Shown: positions 32,699-42,614 of the stretch, one piece after another
Layout: each line of letters starts with the position of its first letter
Numbering within the stretch: position 1 is the stretch's first letter
DNA from: Bacteroidota bacterium
Lineage (GTDB): Bacteria; Bacteroidota; Ignavibacteria; UBA10030; UBA8401
NCBI GenBank assembly: GCA_041658205.1
Contig: JBBAAO010000002.1
Coordinates: 310,001-374,000, forward strand
Direction: 5' to 3'
Length of the DNA: 64,000 nucleotides
The notes under the pieces: model-generated
The model's input: the letters and a program-made list of their open reading frames with translations, nothing else
Told to the model about the DNA's origin: nothing
Database searches by the model: none
Translations under genes and position numbers: made by a program

Positions 32699-35600
32699 CT
32701 ATTTCATAAACATTAGTTTCTTTGATGCAAAAAAATCTCCCGCTCTTAAAGAATAAATATATACTCCGGTTGAAAGTTTTGATCCATCAAATTGTACTGT
32801 GTGCAGTCCTGCTTTTCGTTCTTCGTTAAGCAATGTTCTCACTTCCCTTCCAAGGATATCGTACACACGAAGCACTACTCTGTTTGATGACGGCAGATTG
32901 AATCGAATTGTTGTTGACGGATTGAACGGATTCGGATAATTTTGATGCAATGAATATTGCATGGGAAATACCGATTCTTTTTCAACCGGAGTAAGTGAAT
33001 TGACGATGACGACTTTCGAAGAAGCGATTAACCCGCTGATGGAATCTGTCCCTGTAACGGAAAAGATTCCGAGCATGCTGCCTGCGGTGTAAACTCCAAG
33101 ACTGTCAATTGTTCCGCCCGTTGCTTTCCATAAAGTGTTAACTTTAAACGGTTTGTTTGCTTGATCGTATCCATTCAACGTGAATTGAACAGAATCTCCT
33201 TTCAGCAATTTTACAGAATCTGGAAGAACAAAAACACGGACAAGAGCAGGCTGATATGACAGGACAACGAATGAATCCGCATCTTTCGCAGTCGTATCCA
33301 ATAACGATTGCGCCGTAATATGAATGACCGTGCTGTCGCCGGGCGCGGCGTTCGCAGGGATTTTGATAAGAACATTGGTTAATCCCGGTACAGAATCTTT
33401 TGTTACCACAGTAATCGTTCCCTGAGATTGAAGCCAACCTTGTGTTTCGGTAATGTTCACCAGAATAGAATCATTTGGTTTCATCCAATTCTGCACAATA
33501 ACAGAAACAGAATCGACACTTCCAGCGGTATTGAATGTAGAATCGTCTGAATGTGAAACCGTGAGTGAAACGGGAGAAGTTTTCCAATTCGATGCATTTA
33601 CTCCTCCGGTGATAGAATTCCCTGCACCGGCAGAGTTACCCCACCAAACACTTTTTGCATTGATGACATTCGAGGTATCAAGATTTTTAATCGCTAAAGT
33701 ACCATTTCCCGAAATATTCGATTTTGAAATATCCAATTGTGAGTACGAATCGAATTCAATCCCGTTACCTGCATTATCGGTAATGGAGCTGCCGGAAATT
33801 TTTGAAAACGAGGCAGGGGAGAAAGCATTATTCTCTTCAATTGAACGAACAGCCATTTCAGTTTTTTCCCTGACCCCTTTGATCCCTCCCAGTCCGTTAC
33901 TGCATACTTGCACAGAACCGAGTTCCAAAAATCCTGCTGTTACTTCCCGAGTTGCTCCCCATAAACGGATACCATATCCCTTGTTTTCACAGATTCTTCC
34001 TCCGGCAATTCTCGCATTCCGCGTTTGAATTCCATTTCCGGAGTTGTTCAACACATTTATTCTTCCGGAAACATGAACATAGATCCAGGTACTTATTCCT
34101 GCACCGCAATTACCGGAAATATCAGCATCCTGCAAATTCAATGATTGAGCCCCAATGCCTCCCGGTCCACCAAGAGATGTAAATCGGTCTGTATCCAATG
34201 GGAGCCATTCATTGGGATTCTCCGAACAATTTTTTTTATTGTTATTCAAAAGAGAAATTTTTCCATTCACCGTCATATTGCCGTTCGGTATATACACCGC
34301 TTCCTCTTTATTGCCGGAAATCGAATTCTCCCTGCCGTTCATGATCAAACCGAATTGGGAGAGAACACCGAGACGTTCATTGTTGTTGATCACCGCATTT
34401 CCATAAATTTCTATTCTTCCTCTTGGAGAGAACAACCCATATCCTCGATTATTTTTCACTTCCACTTCATCCACACGGATGAAATTTGCCGCGTATATTC
34501 CCGCATCTCCGTTGAAATTAACTTCTACTTTTGATGGACCATTATTATTCACCTGCAATTTTCCATAAACTTCAACTATTCCTTTACGGCCCAAACCAAG
34601 TTCTTGATATGCATATGCTCCCGATCCGCCATTGTTGTTCAATTGGATAGAAAATCCTTGTGATAATGCGCCGGTTGATTTCAACAGGATATTTCCTTTA
34701 TGTGCCCTTAGTCCGTGGAATTTATTCGATTGGGCAACAATGGAGGGACCAACCACTTCAATATTATTATCCGAATTAATGCCATCCTCGGAATTATTGG
34801 AAACATTCAGCGATCCATGCACAGAGACATTCCCTTGTTCCGAATGAATTCCCGAACCGCAATTATTGGTCGCTTCTACAGAGTCCGCGAACAAATTTTT
34901 ATTCACCCAAATTCCGGCTCGGGTGCTACCGGGCGAGCATGAACCGTTATTTCCGCCACCGGAGTTTAATGCAAAAATTTTTCCGATAAGATGAAGATTC
35001 TCACCGGCATAGATCCCGTTCAGCATATTCGAACTGAGTCTGCAATTTTCAACTCTCAGATCGTTCCCCGAGACAGAAATTCCATTTTGTTGAAAATTGG
35101 AAATATCCAACGCTTTGATAACAGAAAGGGAGCCGCTTGTTTCTAAACCGTCAACATTACCTGCCTGAGTTCCGTTGATCGAGATTTTATTGCTGCCGGT
35201 TGAAAATCCGCTTTGCGTCGTTCCATCAATAGTCACTCCTGAAAAATCGAGTGTCGGCAGTGCTGAAGCGGGAGAAATAAAATTTGTTGAAAGATTTCCC
35301 GGAATGTCGAACGAAATGTAATCTTCTCCTTTTAAATGCTGAGCAGTCTGAATGGCTGCACGTAATGTTACTTCCGGTGCTCCGTTTACCGATGGGCCTC
35401 CTGTATCGGCAAAACCGTCCACGGCATTAATATCCGAAGCATCTCCGTTCGAATTGACAATGATGGGCGATTTTGAAAATTCTGAGGTGTTCCCGTCCGG
35501 ATCCGTTGCCGTTGCAACTACGCGTTGATGCATTCCGCTAATTGTTATTATGAATTTAGCTGTACCGGAAGAATCGGTATTGACCGTTTCGGTTTGATGA

Positions 35601-37768
35601 TATTCATCTCCTTCACCAAAACCTGTGCTGTCAGGTTTTTCGTGAGAATAGAACTGGATCTTGAAAGATTTCAGAGGTGTGCTTTTCAACATTCCCGTCA
35701 CCGTGGTGTTTGCGCCACTCACTTTGATGAATGTTATGACAGGATAATTTTGAAGATTGTTCGCTCCCGCATCGCTGTCACTATTATCGTTTACGGTCGA
35801 ACCTTCGTCTCCCAGATCGATCGAAAGCTGTTTATTCTTCTTGATAATATTGGAAAGAATTGTGTTGCCGGTCCCTTTTTTAATAAAGACACCATCAATT
35901 CCGTTGTACATAATCGTATTACCATCGGAAGCGTTGTTACCACCGATGATATTTCCAAATCCTTCTTCGATCATTACACCGGCACTATCGTTTCCCATTG
36001 ACAGTGTTGCCGTCGCGTCTGTTCCAATAAAATTCTTTCGAATGAATGTGGAATCACCGGTCTGCAAAAATCTGTAAATATATATACCGTGCCGTTTATT
36101 TCGGGAGATCACATTCGACTCGATGATATTTCGAGGTGCATTTCGCAGAACAGTGACGCCGTAAAAATTACCGAGACCGCTGTCATTTGCAGCATTTGTC
36201 CCGATATAATTATGCATCACGCGGTTGTTACTGGTAACAATATTTCCGCTGGAATAATGTATTTTCACTCCGGCTTCACCGTTTGCAGCAATAATATTCG
36301 CGTCCGAAAAACTATTCCCGCCGACGGTGCAACCACGAGCTAATTCGAGAACTATCCCACTAGATCTATTTCCTAAAGGAAATTTACCAGAAGTATCTGT
36401 TCCCACCTTATTATTTCTGATGATAGAACTGTCACCATCAACCATATAAATCCCATTTCCGCGGTTGCCGGAAACGAAATTTTTTTCAATCAAATGAAAA
36501 TCACCACGCACGGAAATACCGTCGGTTTTATTGGGTAGAGTGTCCGAGCGGGAAATATTGAATCCGACTGCGTTATTGTAAATATGCATTCGTTTCGACG
36601 AGCCGCTTCCACCGTAAATTCCTCCATTATTGCCCGAAACAATATTGGACCGTATTGTATCGCCGTTGGTATCGGTAAAATAGATCCCGACACCATTTGG
36701 CAATTTACCGGTGCCGGCAGCATTCGTACCGATAAGATTATTTTCGACGAGATTACCGTTTGTTCCCGTGGTTTTATAATCGCCCTCTAGATCAAGACCG
36801 TAATTATTTCCAGAAATGAGATTTTGATAAACCTTGTTGCGAAGACCTTCAACATAGAGACCATTGTCATTCAATGAAGCGGTCACTCCATCTGTTGTTC
36901 CGATATAATTATTTGCAACGATATTATCATTACCGTTGAGAATTGCTATGCCATACCCGGTTCTAAAATTGGACGCATTGTAAACATTGTCATAGACAAT
37001 ATTTTTTTCTTCTGGCTGCATTCCACCGATCAGATTATTGTTGGTGTTGATATTGATTCCGACCCCTTTATTGTGATAGAATTCGCACGACTGTACAATA
37101 TTATTTCCCGATCCGGTATTCATCGCCAGTGCAAGAGCAGTACTTCCCCAATTGGTGAATTTCATATTCTTTACCGTCGTTCCGCCGATGATCCATAATC
37201 CATTTTTGTTTGTCATGAGCGCGCCGTCTAGCACGACTTTCCCGCCGGCAATAGATCCATCGAGAATGATCGGTGTTGTTGCCACTGGCAGTTCTGTAAC
37301 AGGTTGTATTGATGTTACCCCCGAAAAAGAAATTGCATCGAGTGCAGGAGTCTTATTTGCATTTTCAATTGCTGAGCGTAATGTCTGGGGTGAGAAAATA
37401 TTGTCACTTAAGTTGGAGTCATAATCATCACCGGGGTTTGTTACAACAAATGTCGTTGCAACGGATTGCTGTTTCGCTGCAGCGGTAAGTTTAACGTATA
37501 GTTGGTTAATCTGTTCATTGTTGGTGCTTAGTTCCGGGTGATTGAACCACGGAAGCAGAACATCAGCTGTTTGCCGCAACAACTTGGGTTGTATTTGTGT
37601 TGCATTTACCGTTAATGTTTGCGGCGGCTTATTTGTTTCGTTAAAAATTGCTTCTGAACTGCCATTTCGGACAGAAACCCGCCTTTCGATCTCTTTTGAA
37701 TCAATACTAGATTGTGCAGGAATAAATGATGCTATAAGTATTATTGAGGAGACGAGACGAAAATACAT
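32699..37768 (-). CDS. Giant T9SS-secreted parallel beta-helix protein
   Basis: A 1689-residue protein with signal peptide (MYFRLVSSIILIASFIPAQS). Residues ~130-1330 contain many right-handed beta-helix turns: repeated 'N.I.GN...GI.I....N.I..N.IGT' units around residues 210-640 and a second set of 'I..N...GI....' turns from about 880 to 1330. Immunoglobulin-like/adhesin segments follow (GDSVQFTLNGYDQANKPFKV), then a T9SS type A domain (HQNYPNPFNPSTTIRF, VYDILGREV). Such helices are found in surface adhesins and polysaccharide lyases; no lyase catalytic site is evident. AGAGGTG precedes ATG 37768. A promoter motif shared with the anti-sigma gene lies 46-85 bases upstream. Confidence 0.85.
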   Translation of the reverse strand: MYFRLVSSIILIASFIPAQSSIDSKEIERRVSVRNGSSEAIFNETNKPPQTLTVNATQIQPKLLRQTADVLLPWFNHPELSTNNEQINQLYVKLTAAAKQQSVATTFVVTNPGDDYDSNLSDNIFSPQTLRSAIENANKTPALDAISFSGVTSIQPVTELPVATTPIILDGSIAGGKVVLDGALMTNKNGLWIIGGTTVKNMKFTNWGSTALALAMNTGSGNNIVQSCEFYHNKGVGININTNNNLIGGMQPEEKNIVYDNVYNASNFRTGYGIAILNGNDNIVANNYIGTTDGVTASLNDNGLYVEGLRNKVYQNLISGNNYGLDLEGDYKTTGTNGNLVENNLIGTNAAGTGKLPNGVGIYFTDTNGDTIRSNIVSGNNGGIYGGSGSSKRMHIYNNAVGFNISRSDTLPNKTDGISVRGDFHLIEKNFVSGNRGNGIYMVDGDSSIIRNNKVGTDTSGKFPLGNRSSGIVLELARGCTVGGNSFSDANIIAANGEAGVKIHYSSGNIVTSNNRVMHNYIGTNAANDSGLGNFYGVTVLRNAPRNIIESNVISRNKRHGIYIYRFLQTGDSTFIRKNFIGTDATATLSMGNDSAGVMIEEGFGNIIGGNNASDGNTIMYNGIDGVFIKKGTGNTILSNIIKKNKQLSIDLGDEGSTVNDNSDSDAGANNLQNYPVITFIKVSGANTTVTGMLKSTPLKSFKIQFYSHEKPDSTGFGEGDEYHQTETVNTDSSGTAKFIITISGMHQRVVATATDPDGNTSEFSKSPIIVNSNGDASDINAVDGFADTGGPSVNGAPEVTLRAAIQTAQHLKGEDYISFDIPGNLSTNFISPASALPTLDFSGVTIDGTTQSGFSTGSNKISINGTQAGNVDGLETSGSLSVIKALDISNFQQNGISVSGNDLRVENCRLSSNMLNGIYAGENLHLIGKIFALNSGGGNNGSCSPGSTRAGIWVNKNLFADSVEATNNCGSGIHSEQGNVSVHGSLNVSNNSEDGINSDNNIEVVGPSIVAQSNKFHGLRAHKGNILLKSTGALSQGFSIQLNNNGGSGAYAYQELGLGRKGIVEVYGKLQVNNNGPSKVEVNFNGDAGIYAANFIRVDEVEVKNNRGYGLFSPRGRIEIYGNAVINNNERLGVLSQFGLIMNGRENSISGNKEEAVYIPNGNMTVNGKISLLNNNKKNCSENPNEWLPLDTDRFTSLGGPGGIGAQSLNLQDADISGNCGAGISTWIYVHVSGRINVLNNSGNGIQTRNARIAGGRICENKGYGIRLWGATREVTAGFLELGSVQVCSNGLGGIKGVREKTEMAVRSIEENNAFSPASFSKISGSSITDNAGNGIEFDSYSQLDISKSNISGNGTLAIKNLDTSNVINAKSVWWGNSAGAGNSITGGVNASNWKTSPVSLTVSHSDDSTFNTAGSVDSVSVIVQNWMKPNDSILVNITETQGWLQSQGTITVVTKDSVPGLTNVLIKIPANAAPGDSTVIHITAQSLLDTTAKDADSFVVLSYQPALVRVFVLPDSVKLLKGDSVQFTLNGYDQANKPFKVNTLWKATGGTIDSLGVYTAGSMLGIFSVTGTDSISGLIASSKVVIVNSLTPVEKESVFPMQYSLHQNYPNPFNPSTTIRFNLPSSNRVVLRVYDILGREVRTLLNEERKAGLHTVQFDGSKLSTGVYIYSLRAGDFFASKKLMFMK

Positions 37769-37805
37769 ACACACCTCTGAATTAATAAAAAAGTGTAATT
37801 CTAAC

Positions 37806-37855
37806 CTGTATCTACATAGTTTGGTAAACAACGAAAAACTTTCAGTGAATTTTGT
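37806..37855 (-). promoter_or_regulatory. Candidate ECF promoter of the beta-helix gene
   Basis: On the plus strand ACATAGTT (37814-37821) and AAAAACTTTC (37834-37843) with intervening TAAAC match the region 41841-41873 at 26 of 33 positions with identical spacing. Read on the minus strand this gives GAAAGTTTTT as a -35-like and AACTATGT as a -10-like element, ending about 46 bases before the ATG. Confidence 0.65.
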
Positions 37856-37990
37856 CTGATTTTTCTATTGTATGCCAAATCACTATCGGACAACGGACAA
37901 AGTGACTATTATTGCCAATGGATTGGAAAATTGCTTACTTTCCAAAGGTTCATCGGATTCCGGTAGAATTACATTTTGGAGAGTGCAATA

Positions 37991-40900
37991 ATGAAATTTT
38001 TACTTAGAGGTATCATACTTCTTTTGTTGTTTCTTCCTGCTAAGTCACTGAGTCAAAAATTCACATTCGATACACTTGCTGCCCAGGCCCTTTTTCATCA
38101 AGCATTACACCTTCAAAAAACTGCCAAATATGACAGCGCTTTGATATTGTTGGATAGCTCCGGAGCAATGTTTGCAAAAGCGGGTAAGCGTACAGAACAA
38201 GTGCGATGTCTCATAAACAAAGCAGAGTGCCTTAAGTATAAAAGTAATTTCGACAAAGCAATTGATGCACTCCAACTTGGTGCGGAAATGGAACAACAAA
38301 TATTACACGATGCTCCGCTTATTGCTGCGCAGCGATTCGTCATGCGTGGTTCAATTTTCAGAGAGCAGGCCAAATATGATACTGCTCTTATTGATGCAGA
38401 AAGTGCATTCTCCATTCAACGGAATAATTCTGTTAAGAGCAAAGATCTTGAATGGGATATATATACTCTCTTTGCGGGGACCTATTTCAGTCTTGGTGAG
38501 AACGATAGCGCATTATCGTACAATCGAAGGGCATTGGAACTTTTTACGTTGCCTGAAGGTGAACAACTGTTAAAAATAAGCGGTACGTATAACAGCATTG
38601 CAGGTGTTTATGAAATACGAGGAGACTATCAAAAAGCGCTCGATTTTTATACGCAGTCACTCACAATTCGCAAATCTCTACTCGGCGAAAAACATCCCGA
38701 TATTGCAAATTTATACAACAACATTGCGGCGATCTATTTTCGAATGGCAGATTACGATCTTTCACTGGAATATTATTTCAAGTCGCTTTCTATCATGAAC
38801 GAAACACTCCAGAGTGATCACGCATCATTTGGTAATCGCTATAATAATATCGCGATGGCGTACCGCGGCAAGAAAGAATACGGCAAGGCATTGCAATTCG
38901 GGCTACAATCCAAAACGATATTCGTAAAAAAACTTGGAGCGAAACATCCGAATGTTGGAGGTGTCGTGAATAATATCGGTCGGACATATTCAGATATGAA
39001 AGAGTATCAAAGGGCACTCGATTCGTATCAAGAGGCGTTGTCGATCTGGAAAGAGAAACTAGGAGAAAAACACCCAATTGTTTCACAAAGCTATCATAAT
39101 ATCGGTGAAGCATATGGGAATTTGAAGGATTTTGAAAAAGCAAAAGAGTGGATCGAGCGATCTTTGAGCGTTCGTCTGGAGATACTCGGTGAAAAAAATG
39201 TAAAGGTTGCGCAGTCGTATAATGCTCTTGGAAAACTATATTTCGAGAGGGAAACGTTTGATTCAGCGTTACAGAACTATCAAAAGGCTATTTCTGCACT
39301 CATTGAAGGAATGCCTGATTCAATTTCTTCTATTGTAAAAAGTTCTTCGGATCCCGATCTTGTATTATCAATTATTGGTAAAGCTGATGTACTTTTTGCG
39401 GAAGGACGAACACAGCAGAATTTCAATGACGTGCGAGCGGCGTTGATTGCATATGAGCAAGCTATTGATCTTACCGATAAAATTCGTCGGGGATTTGGAA
39501 CGGAGGGGGCAAAAATTCAATTGAGCCAGATGTCATTTAATGTGTACGAACAGGCGATTGCGTCGGCGCTATTTCTTTTTGATCAAACGAAGGACGAATC
39601 GTACATATCCAAAGCATTTTCATTCGCAGAACGGAGCAAAGCAGGCATCTTGTTGGATGCTGTCTCTGAATCGAATGCTAAACAATTTGGCGGTATTCCA
39701 GATTCATTGTTGGAGCAAGAATCTGCATTCAGAACAGAATTGACATATTATGAAACATTGCTGCAGAAAGAGAAAGAGAAAAAGGGTAAAGCAAATAAAG
39801 TGAAAATTGTACAATGGGAAAATAAGATTTTCGATCTGAAACGTGGCAATGAGCAGCTGGTAAAACGTTTTGAACGTGAATATCCAAAATATTATTCGTT
39901 GAAACATCAATCGGAAGTTGTGTCATTAACAGATATTCAGAGACGGCTGCCAGATACGAAGTCCGCACTGTTGGAATATGTCGTTGGTGACACAACCGTA
40001 ACCATTTTTGCTGTAACAAAAAAAGGGTGCATCGTTAAATCACAACGGCTTTCTATATTAACGTCTCTTGTTCAACAATTCAGACAATCAATCCAAAATG
40101 TTGAATCAAACGAATATGCTGTTCTTGCCAATAGTTTATACCGTCAATTGATCACCCCGGTGCAATCCAAATTGAAAGGAATTCAAAAATTATACGTTGT
40201 ACCGGATGGTATTTTAAATCATCTTCCCTTTGAAGCATTGCTTACCACGCGGATAAATAGTTCAGCAAAAGTCGATTTTTCCGCGCTGCCGTATTTGATT
40301 CGCCAATTTGATATCAGTTATCAAATTTCTGCCAGATCTCTTCTTGAATATGTGGACGATATTTCAACCAAGGGATTAACGGTGGAGGAGAAAAAAACAA
40401 CATATGAATTTATCGGAATAGCACCTGTCTTTGCGGACAAACCGTCACACTCCGAAGCAATATATACCATTTCTGCGGAACGAATTACTCGTTCCAGATC
40501 AGTTGACGGTGAACGATTTGTTGAATTGAAAGAATCCGAACATGAAGTAACAAGTATTTTCAAGCTGTTCGAGGAACATCAAAAATCAGGAAAGATGTAT
40601 CTTCATAATAGCGCTACGGAGTCTAGTTTTAAATCAGACGATATGAAAAAGAGCCGATTTATTCATATTGCAACACACGGCATGATTAACGAAGAAAATC
40701 CGAAACTCTCCGGAGTGATCTTTGCTGTGCCCGAAAAGGGAACAATGGATGATGGGGTTTTGTATTCCGGTGAAATTTACAATTTGCAGCTTAATGCGGA
40801 TCTGGTTACACTGAGTGCCTGCGAAACCGGCCTCGGAACAATTGTGAAGGGAGAAGGATTGTTGGGATTAACGCGCGGATTTATGTATGCCGGCGCTAAA

Positions 40901-41089
40901 AATCTTTTAGTTTCTCTTTGGCAGGTTGCTGATAAATCTACTGCCGAATTAATGGTGCAGTTCTATCGGAATATTCTCAACAATCAGCCGTACTCAACCG
41001 CGTTAAGAAATGCAAAACTGGCAATGATCAAAAAGGGGAAGTATGCTCATCCTGTTGAATGGAGTCCATTCATATTGACAGGCAAATAA
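37991..41089 (+). CDS. Exported TPR-CHAT protein (caspase-like peptidase domain)
   Basis: A 1032-residue protein with a signal peptide (LLRGIILLLLFLPAKSLSQ). Residues ~40-450 hold about nine tetratricopeptide repeats of the kinesin-light-chain type (e.g. YNNIAAIYFRMADYDLSLEYYFKSLSI; EALSIWKEKLGEKHPIVSQSYHNIGEAY). The CHAT domain occupies about 660-1032: VVPDGILNHLPFEALL, catalytic His in IHIATHGMINEENP near residue 895, catalytic Cys in LSACETGLGT near 942, and GLTRGFMYAGAKNLLVSLW. CHAT enzymes are caspase-clan cysteine peptidases. A signal peptide implies periplasmic action. GGAGAG precedes ATG 37991. It is divergent from the beta-helix gene and converges on the anti-sigma gene. Confidence 0.88.
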   Translation: MKFLLRGIILLLLFLPAKSLSQKFTFDTLAAQALFHQALHLQKTAKYDSALILLDSSGAMFAKAGKRTEQVRCLINKAECLKYKSNFDKAIDALQLGAEMEQQILHDAPLIAAQRFVMRGSIFREQAKYDTALIDAESAFSIQRNNSVKSKDLEWDIYTLFAGTYFSLGENDSALSYNRRALELFTLPEGEQLLKISGTYNSIAGVYEIRGDYQKALDFYTQSLTIRKSLLGEKHPDIANLYNNIAAIYFRMADYDLSLEYYFKSLSIMNETLQSDHASFGNRYNNIAMAYRGKKEYGKALQFGLQSKTIFVKKLGAKHPNVGGVVNNIGRTYSDMKEYQRALDSYQEALSIWKEKLGEKHPIVSQSYHNIGEAYGNLKDFEKAKEWIERSLSVRLEILGEKNVKVAQSYNALGKLYFERETFDSALQNYQKAISALIEGMPDSISSIVKSSSDPDLVLSIIGKADVLFAEGRTQQNFNDVRAALIAYEQAIDLTDKIRRGFGTEGAKIQLSQMSFNVYEQAIASALFLFDQTKDESYISKAFSFAERSKAGILLDAVSESNAKQFGGIPDSLLEQESAFRTELTYYETLLQKEKEKKGKANKVKIVQWENKIFDLKRGNEQLVKRFEREYPKYYSLKHQSEVVSLTDIQRRLPDTKSALLEYVVGDTTVTIFAVTKKGCIVKSQRLSILTSLVQQFRQSIQNVESNEYAVLANSLYRQLITPVQSKLKGIQKLYVVPDGILNHLPFEALLTTRINSSAKVDFSALPYLIRQFDISYQISARSLLEYVDDISTKGLTVEEKKTTYEFIGIAPVFADKPSHSEAIYTISAERITRSRSVDGERFVELKESEHEVTSIFKLFEEHQKSGKMYLHNSATESSFKSDDMKKSRFIHIATHGMINEENPKLSGVIFAVPEKGTMDDGVLYSGEIYNLQLNADLVTLSACETGLGTIVKGEGLLGLTRGFMYAGAKNLLVSLWQVADKSTAELMVQFYRNILNNQPYSTALRNAKLAMIKKGKYAHPVEWSPFILTGK

Positions 41090-41095
41090 CGTGCA

Positions 41096-41803
41096 TCAAC
41101 GAATCACGAAAAATTTTCCTACCTGCATAAGTTTTTGATTCAGTTCTAACTTCAGGTAATAAAGACCAGGTGTAAGCTGTTGTGCAAGCGTAACTTCAGA
41201 AGAGACCGTTTCTTGTTTCCACACTTCCAGATTGTTATTGTCTACAATGAGCAAGACGAAATTATTTTTTTCGTTATTCACTTTCCATCTAAACGTGAAC
41301 GGTATGGTCAGTGTGTCACCGATATCAGGAGCAAGCAGCGTTACAGTTGATGTGGATCGGACTGTTCTTTCGATAAAGTTCTCAAGAACTTGGTTGGGGA
41401 TGAATTTTTCCGGATCCGATGTTGCCACCACTAGCTGCCCTGAGTGTAGATCTTCAACAGCAATTGTGTCTTGCTGAACGTTTTGATTGATCAAAATAGC
41501 GGTAATTCCTAAAGCAATAATCAATATTGCGGCCATTGCATATCGGAAAACCCCGGGCGAAATTTTCAGAATGGACTTCTGAAGATGCTCAACGACAGGT
41601 CCCTCTATATCCTCAATCTCCAGCAATCGTGCCGAACACTGCTGACATGCGGCAAGGTGGAAGGAAAAAAAACGTCTCTCTTTTTCACTCAATTCCCCGG
41701 CGAAATTGCGGTACGTAGAAAGTGCTGCGTAAGTAAAATGCTCCCCCGAGTCATCGAGAAATTGAGAATAACCGTTCAGAAACGTAGTTTCATTGGTTGT
41801 CAT
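41096..41803 (-). CDS. Zinc-finger-type anti-sigma factor
   Basis: A 235-residue, single-pass membrane protein. The cytoplasmic part has the anti-sigma zinc motif H-x3-C-x2-C (FHLAACQQCSARL near residues 49-61), a membrane helix at about 86-105 (AMAAILIIALGITAILI), and an external C-terminal domain ending VTLAQQLTPGLYYLKLELNQKLMQVGKFFVIR, beta-rich. It lies downstream of an ECF sigma gene on the same strand. GGGGA precedes ATG 41803. The 81-base gap from the sigma gene contains a promoter-like motif, so it may be made under control of the sigma it binds. Confidence 0.8.
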   Translation of the reverse strand: MTTNETTFLNGYSQFLDDSGEHFTYAALSTYRNFAGELSEKERRFFSFHLAACQQCSARLLEIEDIEGPVVEHLQKSILKISPGVFRYAMAAILIIALGITAILINQNVQQDTIAVEDLHSGQLVVATSDPEKFIPNQVLENFIERTVRSTSTVTLLAPDIGDTLTIPFTFRWKVNNEKNNFVLLIVDNNNLEVWKQETVSSEVTLAQQLTPGLYYLKLELNQKLMQVGKFFVIR

Positions 41804-41834
41804 TATCAATCCCCGTAATAACTAAAATCATATA

Positions 41835-41881
41835 CTGTATACATAGTTCGTTAAACGGTAAAAAACTTTCCGTTATTTTGT
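41835..41881 (-). promoter_or_regulatory. Candidate ECF promoter of the anti-sigma gene
   Basis: ACATAGTT (41841-41848) and AAAAACTTTC (41861-41870) with TAAAC between match the beta-helix gene promoter (37814-37846) at 26 of 33 positions without a gap. On the minus strand the motif ends 38 bases before the anti-sigma ATG. Confidence 0.65.
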
Positions 41882-41884
41882 AAC

Positions 41885-42469
41885 TTAAACAAATCTTTCC
41901 AGTCCGGAATGGGTATATCCAAGGCTTTTCAAATATTCTGCTAACTTTATCCGTAATCTTCTGATATTCGTATCCAGCGTATTCAGGTTCATACCTGTTG
42001 TTTTCGCAATCTCAGATCTGTCTGCTTCATCAATCAGAAAATTTAACAACCGTAATTCCTGCATCGTTAAACGGAGTTTGAAGAGACTCAATTGAATGAG
42101 TAATTCATTCCCCTCAAGAGCGGTTAATTGTTCCGCTTGATTGGTTGTGCGGTTGTAGTGAATTTTTTGTTGATCTTCATCCCTGTCAATTGGTTCTGTC
42201 TTCGACCCAATGGCTTTCACTTTGATCGCTTTGTCCAGTAACGACCAGCATTGAAGTTTAATTGCGCGCATAATGTAATGTTCCAGATCGCGAACATCAC
42301 GTACATCACTTTTCGAAAGGGATAAAAATACCTCGTGTACGACATCATTAATGTCAGTAAAATTCGCGCGTGAAAGAACATCGGCATATCGGGAATAGAA
42401 CCTACTGATGATGACATAGCCGTCAGTTCCTTTTTGCAGGAAGTCTCTATGGAGAGTGTGGTTATCCAA
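41885..42469 (-). CDS. ECF-type sigma factor
   Basis: A 194-residue sigma-70-like protein. Region 2 is divergent but visible at about residues 12-75 (FTDINDVVHEVFLSLSKSDVRDVRDLEHYIMRAIKLQCW), and region 4 near residues 128-185 has RLTMQELRLLNFLIDEADRSEIAKTTGMNLNTLDTNIRRLRIKLAEYL, a helix-turn-helix. The start appears to be TTG at 42469: an in-frame stop lies two codons upstream and there is no early ATG. The next gene is the zinc-finger anti-sigma factor. Confidence 0.8.
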   Translation of the reverse strand: MDNHTLHRDFLQKGTDGYVIISRFYSRYADVLSRANFTDINDVVHEVFLSLSKSDVRDVRDLEHYIMRAIKLQCWSLLDKAIKVKAIGSKTEPIDRDEDQQKIHYNRTTNQAEQLTALEGNELLIQLSLFKLRLTMQELRLLNFLIDEADRSEIAKTTGMNLNTLDTNIRRLRIKLAEYLKSLGYTHSGLERFV

Positions 42470-42614
42470 TTTTCAATAGGATGATAAACAAAAATAAAAG
42501 AAACTTTTACAGTTATGTTAAGGAAAGATAGAGACTTTGCGTGGTTTAGGCAAGCGAATGTCAGCTACGCCAAAAATGTTTTTCCGATATTCACAGAGTG
42601 TAATATAGCGGTTC

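Noticed and set aside
37769..37990. Gene in the gap between the beta-helix and CHAT genes
   Set aside because: Only short frames overlapping the promoters are present, with no ribosome-binding site; the gap is explained as a divergent promoter region.
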